NCBI GenBank assembly: GCA_017480285.1
Contig: JAFVAX010000078.1
Span: forward strand, 1-64,000
Length of the DNA: 64,000 nt
Origin: Paludibacteraceae bacterium
GTDB lineage: Bacteria > Bacteroidota > Bacteroidia > Bacteroidales > Paludibacteraceae
Direction of reading: 5' to 3'
The notes below the pieces were generated by a model that did not search any database, was not told where the DNA came from, and saw nothing but the letters and a program-made list of their open reading frames with translations. Each line of letters starts with the position of its first letter. Positions within the stretch are counted from its first letter, which is position 1. This document shows positions 1 to 8,987 of the stretch, piece by piece. The position numbers were made by a program, and so were the translations under genes.

Positions 1-43
1 ACAACAACACAACCAAAATTTTGTTGATAATGAGAATATTTAA

Positions 44-2422
44 GTGGAAGAGAACCAAAGAGAAGGAAAGAAGAAAAAAGACAAACATCGTAAAGACGAG
101 CAACGCAAGCAGAAAGACAAATATGCCGATTTAGCCGAAGACTACGACGAAGAGACTGAAGGCAAGGGAGGCAAAGAACCCGAAGTGTTCCGTCTGCATA
201 AGCCTCAACTCACCAACCAGCCAAAGGTTGTAGATTTCATCGACCTTGATAAACTCAATCAGGCTACACACCCGACCAAGAAATCGAAGGAAGAGAAAAA
301 GAAAATGCGCGAGAACCGCCAAAAACAAAACGCTAATCAGCAAGGCGGTCAGCAACAGAAAAACCAAAACAATGGCTCTCAAGACCAAGGTAAAGGCGAC
401 GGCAAACGCAAACGCGAGCGTATCAAACAAGGCAAGATAGATGTCAACAACCCTAACTTCAAACAAGGTGGCAAGGGACAAAACAAGAACCGCAAAGCCA
501 TCAAGGTTGAGGTTGACGACGAAGAAGTACAACGCCAGATAAAAGAAACCATACAACGCCTTCAAAGCGGAAAAGGTAAGAACGCAGGTGCTAAGTATCG
601 TAAGGAGAAACGCGAACAAGTCAGACACCATCAGGATGAGTTGCTCGAACAGGAAGCAGCCGAATCAAAAGTACTGAAACTGACTGAGTTCGTTACTGCC
701 AACGAACTTGCGACACTGATGAATGTGTCTGTCAATCAGGTTATTGCCACTTGTATGAGTCTTGGTCTGATGGTAAGTATCAACCAGCGTCTTGATGCCG
801 AGACAATCAATATCGTCGCTGAAGAGTTCGGCTTTACTACCGAATATGTTGCAGCCCATGTCATCGACAAGATTGCCGACGACTCCGACGAATATACCGA
901 TGCTGACCTCGAACCCCGTTGCCCGATTGTTACCGTCATGGGACATGTTGACCACGGTAAGACATCGCTTCTCGACCATATCCGCAACACCAATGTCATT
1001 GCCGGTGAGGCGGGTGGTATAACGCAACATATAGGTGCTTATAATGTCAAACTCAAAAACGGACAACATATAACCTTCCTTGATACGCCGGGTCATGAGG
1101 CATTTACCGCTATGCGTGCCCGTGGTGCAAAAGTAACTGATATCGCTATCATCATTGTCGCTGCTGACGATGCCGTCATGCCACAGACCGTTGAGGCTAT
1201 CAACCACGCACAAGCAGCCGGAGTACCTATGATATTTGCTATCAACAAATGCGATAAGCCGGGTGCTAACCCAGAGAAAATCAAAGAGCAACTCTCAAAT
1301 ATGAACATCCTCGTTGAAGATTGGGGTGGTAAGTATCAGTCGCAAGACATATCAGCAAAGAAAGGTACAGGCGTGTTTGAACTGCTTGAGAAAGTACTGC
1401 TCGAAGCCGAGATGCTCGACCTCAAAGCCAATCCGAAACGCCGTGCCAAAGGCTCTATCATTGAGTCGTCGCTCGACAAAGGTCGTGGTTTTGTAGCAAC
1501 CGTTTTGGTGAGCGACGGTACTCTGCACATGGGCGATATCGTCCTTGCCGGCACTGCTCACGGAAAGGTTAAAGCAATGTTCAACGAGCGCGGACAGCGT
1601 ATCAAAGAAGCCCGCCCGGGTGAGCCTGCACTTATTCTCGGACTTAACGGTGCACCGCAGGCAGGCGATGAGTTCAATGTCCTGCCAACAGAACAGGAAG
1701 CCCGCGAGATAGCCAACAAACGCGAACAACTGCAACGCGAGCAGTCAATCCGCACAAAGAAGCATGTCGGACTCGAAGAAATCGGTCGCCGTCTTGCTAT
1801 TGGCGACTTCAAGGAACTGAACATCATCGTCAAAGGTGATGTCGATGGCTCGGTTGAAGCTCTGTCTGACTCACTCTTGAAACTATCTACTGAAAACATA
1901 CAGATCAATGTGATACACAAAGGTGTAGGTGCCATATCCGACTCTGATATATTGCTTGCAGCCGCATCCGACGCTATTATCGTCGGCTTCCAAGTGCGTC
2001 CTACCGCTACTGCCCGTAAGATGGCTGAAAAAGAGGAGATAGATATCCGTCTCTACAGTATCATCTACGATGCCATAGAAGAAATAAAAGCCGCTATGGC
2101 AGGTATGCTTGAGCCTGAAGTGAAAGAAGAAGTAACGGCAACACTCGAAGTGCTACAAACTTTCCATATCACCAAGGTGGGTACCATCGCCGGTTGTATC
2201 GTGCGTGAAGGTAAGATCAAACGCTCTAACCGTGTGCGTGTCATTCGCGACGGTATAGTTATCTTCACAGGCGACCTCGCCTCGCTCAAACGACAGAAAG
2301 ACGATGTCAAAGAAGTGGGTACAAACACTGAATGTGGTGTTGCTATCCGCTCATACAATGATATAAAAGAACACGACCTCATCGAGAGTTTCGAAGAAGT
2401 ACAAGTGCAGAAAACTTTATAA
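44..2422 (+). CDS. infB: Translation initiation factor IF-2 (5' end truncated or interrupted)
   Basis: IF-2 is the GTPase that places initiator tRNA on the 30S subunit and promotes subunit joining. Visible parts: a lysine- and glutamine-rich linker (about residues 1-200), an IF2_N-type helical domain (about 205-260), the G domain with GHVDHGKT (about 300), DTPGHE and NKCD (about 401), then the beta-barrel, IF2 domain 3 and a second barrel. At 792 aa it is shorter than Bacteroidales IF-2 (usually 900-1000 aa), and the first N-terminal domain is missing. The frame upstream is open to the window edge except for a TAA at 41-43, directly before the GTG used here as start. Either the gene carries a nonsense codon or base error, or a short form starts at this GTG. 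E. coli also makes short IF-2 forms from internal starts. The product is certain; the start is not. Confidence 0.9.
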   Translation: MEENQREGKKKKDKHRKDEQRKQKDKYADLAEDYDEETEGKGGKEPEVFRLHKPQLTNQPKVVDFIDLDKLNQATHPTKKSKEEKKKMRENRQKQNANQQGGQQQKNQNNGSQDQGKGDGKRKRERIKQGKIDVNNPNFKQGGKGQNKNRKAIKVEVDDEEVQRQIKETIQRLQSGKGKNAGAKYRKEKREQVRHHQDELLEQEAAESKVLKLTEFVTANELATLMNVSVNQVIATCMSLGLMVSINQRLDAETINIVAEEFGFTTEYVAAHVIDKIADDSDEYTDADLEPRCPIVTVMGHVDHGKTSLLDHIRNTNVIAGEAGGITQHIGAYNVKLKNGQHITFLDTPGHEAFTAMRARGAKVTDIAIIIVAADDAVMPQTVEAINHAQAAGVPMIFAINKCDKPGANPEKIKEQLSNMNILVEDWGGKYQSQDISAKKGTGVFELLEKVLLEAEMLDLKANPKRRAKGSIIESSLDKGRGFVATVLVSDGTLHMGDIVLAGTAHGKVKAMFNERGQRIKEARPGEPALILGLNGAPQAGDEFNVLPTEQEAREIANKREQLQREQSIRTKKHVGLEEIGRRLAIGDFKELNIIVKGDVDGSVEALSDSLLKLSTENIQINVIHKGVGAISDSDILLAAASDAIIVGFQVRPTATARKMAEKEEIDIRLYSIIYDAIEEIKAAMAGMLEPEVKEEVTATLEVLQTFHITKVGTIAGCIVREGKIKRSNRVRVIRDGIVIFTGDLASLKRQKDDVKEVGTNTECGVAIRSYNDIKEHDLIESFEEVQVQKTL

Positions 2423-2449
2423 CCTCATTCTGAACTTGTTTCAGAATCT
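2423..2449. repeat. REP-like palindrome, family A (ATT stem variant)
   Basis: The spacer between infB and the next gene contains CCTCATTCTGAAC, a TTGT loop and TTCAGAATCT, so ATTCTGAA pairs with TTCAGAAT. It is the same element as those at 9887, 41510, 45590, 47848 and 50565, with the third stem position changed in both arms. It starts directly after the infB stop codon. Confidence 0.8.
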
Positions 2450-2454
2450 AAAAA

Positions 2455-5400
2455 ATGAAACTTTATACTGATGCCCTGCATAAGATAGCATACTCAACCG
2501 ATGCGAGTGTGTATCGAGAAGTGCCTTACGGTGTCGCCTTCCCTGAGTCGGTAGGCGACATCAAGGTATTATTGGCAAAGGCGAGAGAGTTGCATACCAA
2601 TATCATACCCCGTGCCGCCGGCACATCCATTGCCGGACAGGTTGTGGGCGATGGTATAGTAACAGACATCGGCAGGTATCTTAACCGTATCATCGAGATT
2701 AACCCGCAAGAAAGATATGCCATCGTCGAGCCGGGTGTCGTTCGCGACGAACTCAATCTCGCACTCAAGCCGTATGGACTTTTTTTCAGTCCTGAGACAT
2801 CAACGAGCAACCGCTGCCAGATAGGCGGTATGATAGGCAATAACTCTTGTGGCACTCACTCGCTCATCTATGGCAGCACACGCCACCATCTGCTTGAAGC
2901 CGATGTCCTGCTTACGGATGGAACAGAAGAACATCTTGCCGAATATACTATTGCCGAACTTGAACAACGCTTTGGCCAACAGTTTTGGACTAATCCTCAT
3001 CCTCATCCTGAACGGCTTCCTCATCTTGAACTTGTTTCAGGAACTATAGATTCTGTTTCAGGATATCTCATCCGGCAAATCTACTCTCAACTCATAAACT
3101 TTGCTCTCAACCCCGATACGGTTCAACTCATAGAGCAATCTTACCCCGACAAATCTCTCAAACGGCGCAGTTGCGGCTATGCTATCGACGAGGTGATAGC
3201 CGACTTGCACAATGAGGCAAAGCCTCTCAAAGACCGCACCATCAACCTGTGTCGTTTGCTTGCCGGCAGCGAAGGTACGCTCGCTATACTTATTCGGGCG
3301 AAACTCTCGCTCGACCCTCTGCCACCACAATATCAAATGGTTGTATGTGCCCATTGCAAGACTCTTGATGGGGCGTTTGTGGCTAATCTGACGGCTCTCA
3401 AAAACAACCCGACAGCCATTGAACTAATGGACGGTGAGATACTTGAACTGAGCAAGACCGTGCCCTCCGTCGAACGCTTTTTCATCAAAGGCGACCCTGC
3501 TGCACTGCTTATGGTGGAATTGAGAAGCGAAAGCAAGCGCGACTTGGACCTTAGAGCCGAACTGCTTGAGAAGAAACTGCTTGAGACAGGGCAGATAACA
3601 CTTTGCACCCGTGTCTATGGTCAGGATGTGCAGAAAGTGTGGAACCTCAGAAAAGCCGGTGTGGGTATTCTTGCCAAAATGAAAGGCGATGCCAAACCGA
3701 CAGGGGTGATTGAAGATACTGCTGTCGCACCCGAACGACTGCCAGCATATATGGCTGATTTTCAGGCAATGCTCAAGAGGCTTAATACCTCGTGCGTCTT
3801 CTACGGACATATAAGCACAGGCGAACTGCACCTGCGTCCTATACTCAACCTCAAATCAAAAGAGGGTAGGGCACTCTTCCGACAGATAGCCTACGAAACA
3901 ACCCTTCTTGTGCGTAAGCATCGTGGAACCATAAGCGGTGAACACGGCGACGGACGACTTCGTGGTGAGTTCATACCCGTGCAGTATGGTGAAAGGGTCT
4001 ATGACTTGATGAGACAGGTGAAGAAATGTTGGGATAGCCAAGCCGTTCTCAATCCCAATAAGATAATTGACACACCGCCGATGGACGCATTCTTGAGGTA
4101 TCAGTTAGAACCTCAATATCCTGAGACAGATACATATTTCAATTGGAAAGCCGCATTCGATGAATGCCGTGTCGAAGGGGCAACAGGCGCACAATCGCAA
4201 GCGCATGCTTTTATTTGCAGTATTGAGCAGTGCAACGGCTCAGGCGATTGCAGAAAATCAACCGCTATGGGCGGTACTATGTGCCCTGCTTTCAAAGCCA
4301 CCGGCGATGAAACACAGACAACGCGAGCAAGGGCCAATATATTAAGAGAGATAATTTCACACTGTAATCCAAACACCCCCCTTCCCTCATCTCTTAACGA
4401 ATATACCCCACTACTCAAGGAAGTGCTTGGCTCGTGTCTTGCTTGTAAAGGTTGCAAAAAGGATTGTCCCTCTGGAGTGGATATGACTCGCCTGAGAGCA
4501 GAAGTGTTGCAGCATCTGTACGACAAGCGGGGAATACCTTTCAGAACCTTCCTTGTCGCAAGAATGGCGCAGGTAGAGCAGTTGGGTGCAATAGTTCCAC
4601 ATTTGTATAACTTCTTTGCTTCTAATAAGATAACATCTGCTATCATAAAGAGTATTGTGGGTTTCTCACAACAAAGAAAAATACCAACACTTAGCCCCAT
4701 AAGTCTTAAAAAATATGTAAAAGCCCCTCATTCTGACGCGACCCCTCATTCTGACGCAACCACTCATTCTGACGCAACCCCTCATTCTGACATAATTCCT
4801 CATTCTGACGGAGGTCAGAATCTCAAATCCTCAAAACGAAGAGTCTATCTTTTTGCCGACGAGTTTACCGATCTGCAAGAGGCAGAATTAGGCATAACAT
4901 TCGTCAAACTTCTCCGTCGTTTGGGCTACGAAGTTATTGTGCCCAATCATAAAGAGAGCGGGCGGGCTGCCATAAGCAAAGGCTGTTTGAAACTTGCCAA
5001 GAAATATGCGGAGCAAAACCTCGCTTTGCTTAAAGAAATTATTACCGACGACACACCGCTTGTTGGAATAGAGCCATCGTGTATCCTTACTTTCCGCGAC
5101 GAATACCCTGACCTTGTCGCCCCAGAACGACGCAAAAAAGCACAAGAATTAGGCAAACATTGTCTGCTTTACGACGAGTTCCTCTGGCGTGAAGTGGAAG
5201 CGGGACGAATTTCAGCGGATGATTTCAACACTACAGAAGTCGAGATTTGGCTTCACGGACACTGCCATCAGAAAGCACTCGTAGGCATAGAAAAAACTGC
5301 AGCATTATTGAGTTTGCCAAAGAAAGCCAAAGTGAATGTTATTCCGTCGGGCTGCTGTGGCATGGCAGGCTCGTTCGGATACGAAAAGAAACACTACAAA

Positions 5401-5646
5401 GAGTCGATTGCCATAGGCGAACAAATACTTTTCCCAACAATAAGAAAAGCATTTGAGAAAACTAAACCAACCGATATTGGCGAACTTTCAACTTCCAGCC
5501 TCCAACATCCAACTTCCAATGACCGTTCACCTAAATTGTCTCTTGTCGCTGCCCCCGGTACTTCCTGTCGCACACAAATCTTCGATGGCACCGGCATTCG
5601 CGCCCACCATCCAATTGAAATCCTCTATGCTCTGCTGAAAAAATAA
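2455..5646 (+). CDS. FAD-linked oxidase fused to Fe-S (GlpC/CCG-type) protein, D-lactate dehydrogenase-like
   Basis: A 1063-aa fusion of a GlcD-like flavoprotein and a GlpC-like iron-sulfur protein. These proteins oxidise 2-hydroxy acids such as D-lactate or glycolate and pass electrons to quinone. Order: FAD-binding type 4 domain (about 20-170, with GMIGNNSCGTHS), FAD-oxidase C-terminal domain (about 260-540), two cysteine clusters for 4Fe-4S centres (about 580-610 and CLACKGCKKDCP at about 660), and CCG motifs near the end (HGHCHQKA, SGCCGMAGSFG). The substrate cannot be told from sequence. The gene carries three foreign-looking in-frame insertions made of repeat DNA: about residues 181-204 (family A), 758-790 (family B, tandem) and 1010-1023 (a proline/serine-rich repeat). 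All three lie between conserved blocks, so the protein may still fold. Confidence 0.85.
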   Translation: MKLYTDALHKIAYSTDASVYREVPYGVAFPESVGDIKVLLAKARELHTNIIPRAAGTSIAGQVVGDGIVTDIGRYLNRIIEINPQERYAIVEPGVVRDELNLALKPYGLFFSPETSTSNRCQIGGMIGNNSCGTHSLIYGSTRHHLLEADVLLTDGTEEHLAEYTIAELEQRFGQQFWTNPHPHPERLPHLELVSGTIDSVSGYLIRQIYSQLINFALNPDTVQLIEQSYPDKSLKRRSCGYAIDEVIADLHNEAKPLKDRTINLCRLLAGSEGTLAILIRAKLSLDPLPPQYQMVVCAHCKTLDGAFVANLTALKNNPTAIELMDGEILELSKTVPSVERFFIKGDPAALLMVELRSESKRDLDLRAELLEKKLLETGQITLCTRVYGQDVQKVWNLRKAGVGILAKMKGDAKPTGVIEDTAVAPERLPAYMADFQAMLKRLNTSCVFYGHISTGELHLRPILNLKSKEGRALFRQIAYETTLLVRKHRGTISGEHGDGRLRGEFIPVQYGERVYDLMRQVKKCWDSQAVLNPNKIIDTPPMDAFLRYQLEPQYPETDTYFNWKAAFDECRVEGATGAQSQAHAFICSIEQCNGSGDCRKSTAMGGTMCPAFKATGDETQTTRARANILREIISHCNPNTPLPSSLNEYTPLLKEVLGSCLACKGCKKDCPSGVDMTRLRAEVLQHLYDKRGIPFRTFLVARMAQVEQLGAIVPHLYNFFASNKITSAIIKSIVGFSQQRKIPTLSPISLKKYVKAPHSDATPHSDATTHSDATPHSDIIPHSDGGQNLKSSKRRVYLFADEFTDLQEAELGITFVKLLRRLGYEVIVPNHKESGRAAISKGCLKLAKKYAEQNLALLKEIITDDTPLVGIEPSCILTFRDEYPDLVAPERRKKAQELGKHCLLYDEFLWREVEAGRISADDFNTTEVEIWLHGHCHQKALVGIEKTAALLSLPKKAKVNVIPSGCCGMAGSFGYEKKHYKESIAIGEQILFPTIRKAFEKTKPTDIGELSTSSLQHPTSNDRSPKLSLVAAPGTSCRTQIFDGTGIRAHHPIEILYALLKK
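2995..3068. repeat. Nested REP-like palindromes inside a coding sequence
   Basis: An outer family A element is split: the left half CCTCATCCTGAAC is at 3001-3013 and the right half GTTTCAGGATATCTC near 3054-3068. Between them lies a complete inner copy (CCTCATCTTGAAC...GTTTCAGGAACT, 3019-3045). A spare CCTCAT precedes the element at 2995. The stretch stays in frame and adds about 24 residues (reading PHPERLPHLELVSG and on) to the FAD/Fe-S protein. Confidence 0.7.
4726..4824. repeat. Five-fold 18-bp tandem repeat derived from REP family B, in frame
   Basis: Copies of CCTCATTCTGACGCAACC begin at 4726, 4744, 4762, 4780 and 4798, an exact 18-bp period. The last copy continues into the right arm (GGTCAGAATCTC) and so completes a family B palindrome. 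It encodes repeats of PHSDAT in the linker between the cysteine-cluster region and the CCG part of the FAD/Fe-S protein. Confidence 0.85.
5484..5521. repeat. CAACTTCCA-type dispersed repeat inside a coding sequence
   Basis: The stretch repeats the words CAACTTCCAGCCTCC / CAACATCCAACTTCC. It encodes a serine/threonine/proline-rich insert between the last CCG motif and the conserved C-terminal AAPGTSCR motif of the FAD/Fe-S protein. I recall similar strings as dispersed repeats in other Bacteroidota genomes, but only this copy is visible here. Confidence 0.45.
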
Positions 5647-5715
5647 TTTGCTCATTAGAGAATTCATATTACTCATTCGTGCGAACATAGAAATTTCATT
5701 TTATTCAATACATAT

Positions 5716-5800
5716 CCGATTTTAGCGTAAAATCGGATATTCAATTCTTGTTTTTGGCGTAAAATAAGACATGTAATTCCTGATTTTGGCGTAAAATCGG
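5716..5800. repeat. Three palindromic repeats with exact 32-bp period upstream of an ATPase gene
   Basis: The core GCGTAAAAT occurs at 5725, 5757 and 5789, exactly 32 bp apart. Copy 1 is a perfect palindrome, CCGATTTTA-GCG-TAAAATCGG (5716-5736). Copy 3 (5780-5800) is nearly so, and copy 2 is degenerate. The next 32-bp step falls on the -33 element of the promoter at 5819. This suggests phased binding sites on one DNA face, likely an operator of the downstream ATPase gene. Confidence 0.75.
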
Positions 5801-5818
5801 GAGTTTGTTTCAGAAAAA

Positions 5819-5850
5819 TTTGTTTTTTTGATTAAATATATGTATCTTTG
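5819..5850 (+). promoter_or_regulatory. Bacteroidota-type promoter for the ATPase gene at 5871
   Basis: TTTG at 5819-5822, a 20-bp spacer and TATCTTTG at 5843-5850 match the Bacteroidota primary sigma consensus. Transcription should start a few bases downstream, giving a very short leader before the ATG at 5871. Confidence 0.75.
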
Positions 5851-5870
5851 CCAAAGAAAATGTACAGGTT

Positions 5871-7124
5871 ATGGAAAAAAGCAGGAAAATATCAGAAAAA
5901 ATAATGGCTCTGAAGGACAAGCGTATGGGGAGAATACTTGTTTTTACGGGAGCAAGACAAGTAGGTAAAACTACGCTGGTGAGCAATTATCTTAGTGATT
6001 ATGCATATCTCTCAATTGAAGACCCTATTACAAGGCAAGATTTCGTAGGTTTGAATGCTTCTCAATGGTATTCTATATACCCTAAGGCCGCACTTGATGA
6101 GGTACAAAAAGCGCCATCGCTAATTGAAAGTATTAAAGCAACTTACGACATCTATCCTGATGTTAGATATGTGCTTTTAGGCTCTTCGCAAATACTATTG
6201 CTGAAACAAGTAAAAGAAAGTCTGGCAGGGCGTTGTGTTATTTTTGATATTTTTCCGCTTACCTTGCCGGAACTTCAAACTAATAGTTTTGGTGATAAAG
6301 TACATTCGTCAATTTGGCAACAAATACTAACCAATCCGCTTTCTTTGCCGGATTTATTGCCATCGTTTAATCTCGTCAAGGATATGGCTTCAATGAAAAA
6401 AGCTTGGGATTATTATATCTCTTTCGGTGGTTATCCCGCCTTGATTGATGAACAAATGACTGACGAAGATAGATATACCTGGTTGCGAGATTATGTCAGA
6501 ACATACCTCGAAAGAGATATTAAGGATTTGGCAATGATGCGTGATTTAGAACCATTTTCTAAACTGCAAAAGGCTATTGCCATACAAACAGCCCAAACGA
6601 TCAACTATGCAAGTCTTGCTACCGACCTACAAGTGTCCGCTAAAACGGTTCAACGCTATATTGAGTATCTTAACTTAAGTTATCAAACTCTCATTTTACC
6701 TGCATGGACTCGTAATCAAACAAAGCGTCTGACGCGAGCACCGAAGATTCATTATATGGATTTTGGAGTCCTTCAAGCAGTCGTCGGCAAACGAGGTGGT
6801 ATGACAGGTAGTGAGTTTGAAAGTATGTTGGTTTCTGAACTTTATAAACAAGCAAAAAACATAAGTTCAAATGCTACCTTTTATCATCTGCGTACTCATG
6901 AGGGAAGAGAGATAGACTTGCTTGTTGAGACACAGTTCGGCTATTTTGCTTTTGAAATGAAGCGTGCGGAAAATGTTGGCAAAACGGATATAAGGCATCT
7001 GCTCTCTCTACAAGATATTCTCGACAAACCACTTTTACATGCATTTTTACTTTCCAACGATGTTAAAACTACAAAAATGACAGACAATATAACTGCTGTC
7101 AATGCCGCTTATTTCTTAGGGTAG
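5871..7124 (+). CDS. AAA_14 / DUF4143 family ATPase
   Basis: The N-terminal P-loop domain has Walker A GARQVGKT (residues 27-34) and a Walker B-like ALDEVQ (about 75). The C-terminal DUF4143-type domain has a winged-helix-like section and a restriction-endonuclease-like core (GREIDLLVE about 344, FEMKRAE about 360). These proteins are common in many copies in Bacteroidota and archaea; their function is unknown, and DNA-related, toxin-like or mobile-element roles have been suggested. It is a single gene with its own promoter and a triplicated 32-bp palindrome upstream. Its last 9 bp overlap the convergent sulfatase-fold gene. The core residues look intact. Confidence 0.85.
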   Translation: MEKSRKISEKIMALKDKRMGRILVFTGARQVGKTTLVSNYLSDYAYLSIEDPITRQDFVGLNASQWYSIYPKAALDEVQKAPSLIESIKATYDIYPDVRYVLLGSSQILLLKQVKESLAGRCVIFDIFPLTLPELQTNSFGDKVHSSIWQQILTNPLSLPDLLPSFNLVKDMASMKKAWDYYISFGGYPALIDEQMTDEDRYTWLRDYVRTYLERDIKDLAMMRDLEPFSKLQKAIAIQTAQTINYASLATDLQVSAKTVQRYIEYLNLSYQTLILPAWTRNQTKRLTRAPKIHYMDFGVLQAVVGKRGGMTGSEFESMLVSELYKQAKNISSNATFYHLRTHEGREIDLLVETQFGYFAFEMKRAENVGKTDIRHLLSLQDILDKPLLHAFLLSNDVKTTKMTDNITAVNAAYFLG

Positions 7125-8933
7125 AGATACTGAGTCGGCTTTCTCTCTGAAATAGTCCTGTCTTATGAGTTTGTCGGAAAGCATATAGGCGTCGTATTCC
7201 GAGAATCGGCGGCGGGCTGTGGTGTCGGCAAGATTTATACCGAAGCCTTGCCACGAGTATTTCTCGCAGCCGATAAGATGAAGTAGTGTAGGGTAGATGT
7301 CGGCTTGCTGGCACTCGTCAGTCAAAAGGCGTTTCTCAACTTGAGGATCAATGATGATGATAGGTACATAATTGTTTCTTATGTTTCGGTCAATCACATT
7401 GTTACGAATAAGATAACGCCGGTATTCGTGCCACATCATGTTCTTAAATACAGTATGGTCACCCGTTATGAGTACGCAGGTTGAGTCAAGTTCAGATTTC
7501 TTTTCTAACTCGTTCAAGAATTGTCCCAAACACGAGTCGGTATAGTGAATACACGACAAGTAGCGTTTCATTCCTCTTGGGGCAGATGGTGCTATATGTA
7601 TGTTAGGATTTTCCTCTATAAGCGTAAAGGGTGTGTGAGATGAAATGGTTATTGTCATCATACATTTCGGACTTTTCTTTTTCATCCACTCTTTGAGGGC
7701 ATGCTCGTACATCTCACCGTCAGACCACGACTTGTCCATTGCCATTGTAAACACTTCGGTCTCACCTTCAGTAAAAACAGGTTTCACCATTTCTGCGTAT
7801 CCGTAGTTTCTTGCGGCTTTAGTTTCGTTCCAGAAATCGGGTGCTACTGCATTAACCTGAATGGGATAAGGATAGAAATGTGCGAGGTTAGGGTAGGTGT
7901 TGTCGGCATAAAGATGTACTGCTGCACCATCTTGCAAAGGCATTAGACCGGTGTTCATCATCAGGTGCCCGTCTGACGAAACGCCATGTCTTACCTGAGT
8001 TTTGGTATATGGGGCATAAATGGCATTTGCCCCTTCTGTTAAACGGGTTAGGTTTGGGGCTATATAGTTGCCGTTCAGGTCTTTCATTCCAATAGTCCAA
8101 CTCTCAAGACTCTCAACACAAATAAGCAAAAGGTTTTTTGTAGGCTGAATCATCGATTGTGAATCCTCATTCTGACGCAGGTCAGAATCATAAATTGTTT
8201 CTAAAATCTGTTTCTCGTTTTCTGTCAGTTCTACAGAGTTTGCTTCGCTTGTTCCGCTGAATACAAAACCATTCAAAAAGGTGTATGGCAGGTAGGCGGT
8301 GATAGAATGGTCCTCTACATACAAAAGCGGGTTGGAATAAGAGTTGTTGCAAGCCCCATAGAATGGTGCTATCATCTCCGCTTTGGTCCAGTCTTTGCGC
8401 TCGTTGGTAGAGTTCTGGTGATTATTATAGTTTGCCCATCCGCCTAAGACAGACAGTACAAGAGCCAAAATCACGGTAACTGCAAATGCACGCAAGTTTC
8501 TGCCTGTGTTTTTGGGTGAAAGCCACAGCAAAAGGCAGGCATATACAATCAGAATACCTATAAAAACGAACGGCTTATAATTGATATATAGCGATATACT
8601 GCCACCAAGACCGCCAAGGTTACCCGCCAATGTAATGGCTTTATAAGTGAGCAGTATGTTGTTGGCACGGAAATAAATAGTACTTGCTACGAACCATATA
8701 TTCAAAACAAAGAGTACAACGATAGTCCACCAGTTGCGTTTGAATAAGAACACAAAAGCACTAAACAATAGCGATACTGCTACCATTGGCAGCCAACAAC
8801 CTGCAATTCCACTCAAACCTGTGTTTTCAACAACAAGACTGTCAAACGCATAGTAATGAAACAATGCATTTGACACCAATAGAGCGAGTGTATAAAGACC
8901 AAAGGCGATGTGTTGTTTTAAGTTGTTATTCAT
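7116..8933 (-). CDS. Membrane-bound sulfatase-fold protein (LTA synthase / phosphoglycerol transferase-like)
   Basis: About five membrane segments fill residues 1-180. A periplasmic alkaline-phosphatase-superfamily domain follows from about residue 265 (LLICVESLESW, then APNLTRL, ITGDHT and the HEYRRYL region). Relatives transfer phosphoglycerol or phosphoethanolamine to lipids or glycans, or act as sulfatases; the substrate cannot be called here. The length of 605 aa is normal for the group. The ATG at 8933 is directly followed by the first hydrophobic region. A family B palindrome at 8165-8189 is read in frame (peptide DSDLRQNE, about residues 249-257) just before the catalytic domain. The gene overlaps the convergent ATPase gene by 9 bp at its 3' end. 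Confidence 0.8.
   Translation of the reverse strand: MNNNLKQHIAFGLYTLALLVSNALFHYYAFDSLVVENTGLSGIAGCWLPMVAVSLLFSAFVFLFKRNWWTIVVLFVLNIWFVASTIYFRANNILLTYKAITLAGNLGGLGGSISLYINYKPFVFIGILIVYACLLLWLSPKNTGRNLRAFAVTVILALVLSVLGGWANYNNHQNSTNERKDWTKAEMIAPFYGACNNSYSNPLLYVEDHSITAYLPYTFLNGFVFSGTSEANSVELTENEKQILETIYDSDLRQNEDSQSMIQPTKNLLLICVESLESWTIGMKDLNGNYIAPNLTRLTEGANAIYAPYTKTQVRHGVSSDGHLMMNTGLMPLQDGAAVHLYADNTYPNLAHFYPYPIQVNAVAPDFWNETKAARNYGYAEMVKPVFTEGETEVFTMAMDKSWSDGEMYEHALKEWMKKKSPKCMMTITISSHTPFTLIEENPNIHIAPSAPRGMKRYLSCIHYTDSCLGQFLNELEKKSELDSTCVLITGDHTVFKNMMWHEYRRYLIRNNVIDRNIRNNYVPIIIIDPQVEKRLLTDECQQADIYPTLLHLIGCEKYSWQGFGINLADTTARRRFSEYDAYMLSDKLIRQDYFREKADSVSLP
8165..8189. repeat. REP-like palindrome, family B, inside the sulfatase-fold gene
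   Basis: ATTCTGAC-GCAG-GTCAGAAT, with the flanking CCTC typical of the family. It is translated in frame on the minus strand as DSDLRQNE, the same peptide given by family B copies in the FGE-like genes near 41.5, 45.6 and 47.8 kb. Confidence 0.8.
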
Positions 8934-8950
8934 AATTTTAAGTTGTAATT

Positions 8951-8977
8951 CCTCATTCTGACGAAGGTCAGAATCTC
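8951..8977. repeat. REP-like palindrome, family B, intergenic
   Basis: CCTC followed by ATTCTGAC-GAAG-GTCAGAAT, lying in the 54-bp spacer between two minus-strand genes. Confidence 0.8.
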
Positions 8978-8987
8978 TTTCCTTACT

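Noticed and set aside
131..631. Long minus-strand frame opposite the infB linker
   Set aside because: It is the complement of a Lys/Gln-rich coding region, giving a spurious Leu/Phe/Val-rich peptide. The same applies to the frames opposite the PEGA/FGE genes, pfp and bamA.
5716..5800. Regular repeats that might be a CRISPR array
   Set aside because: Only three units with about 11 bp between cores; no cas genes; they abut a promoter. The same holds for 44461-44552.
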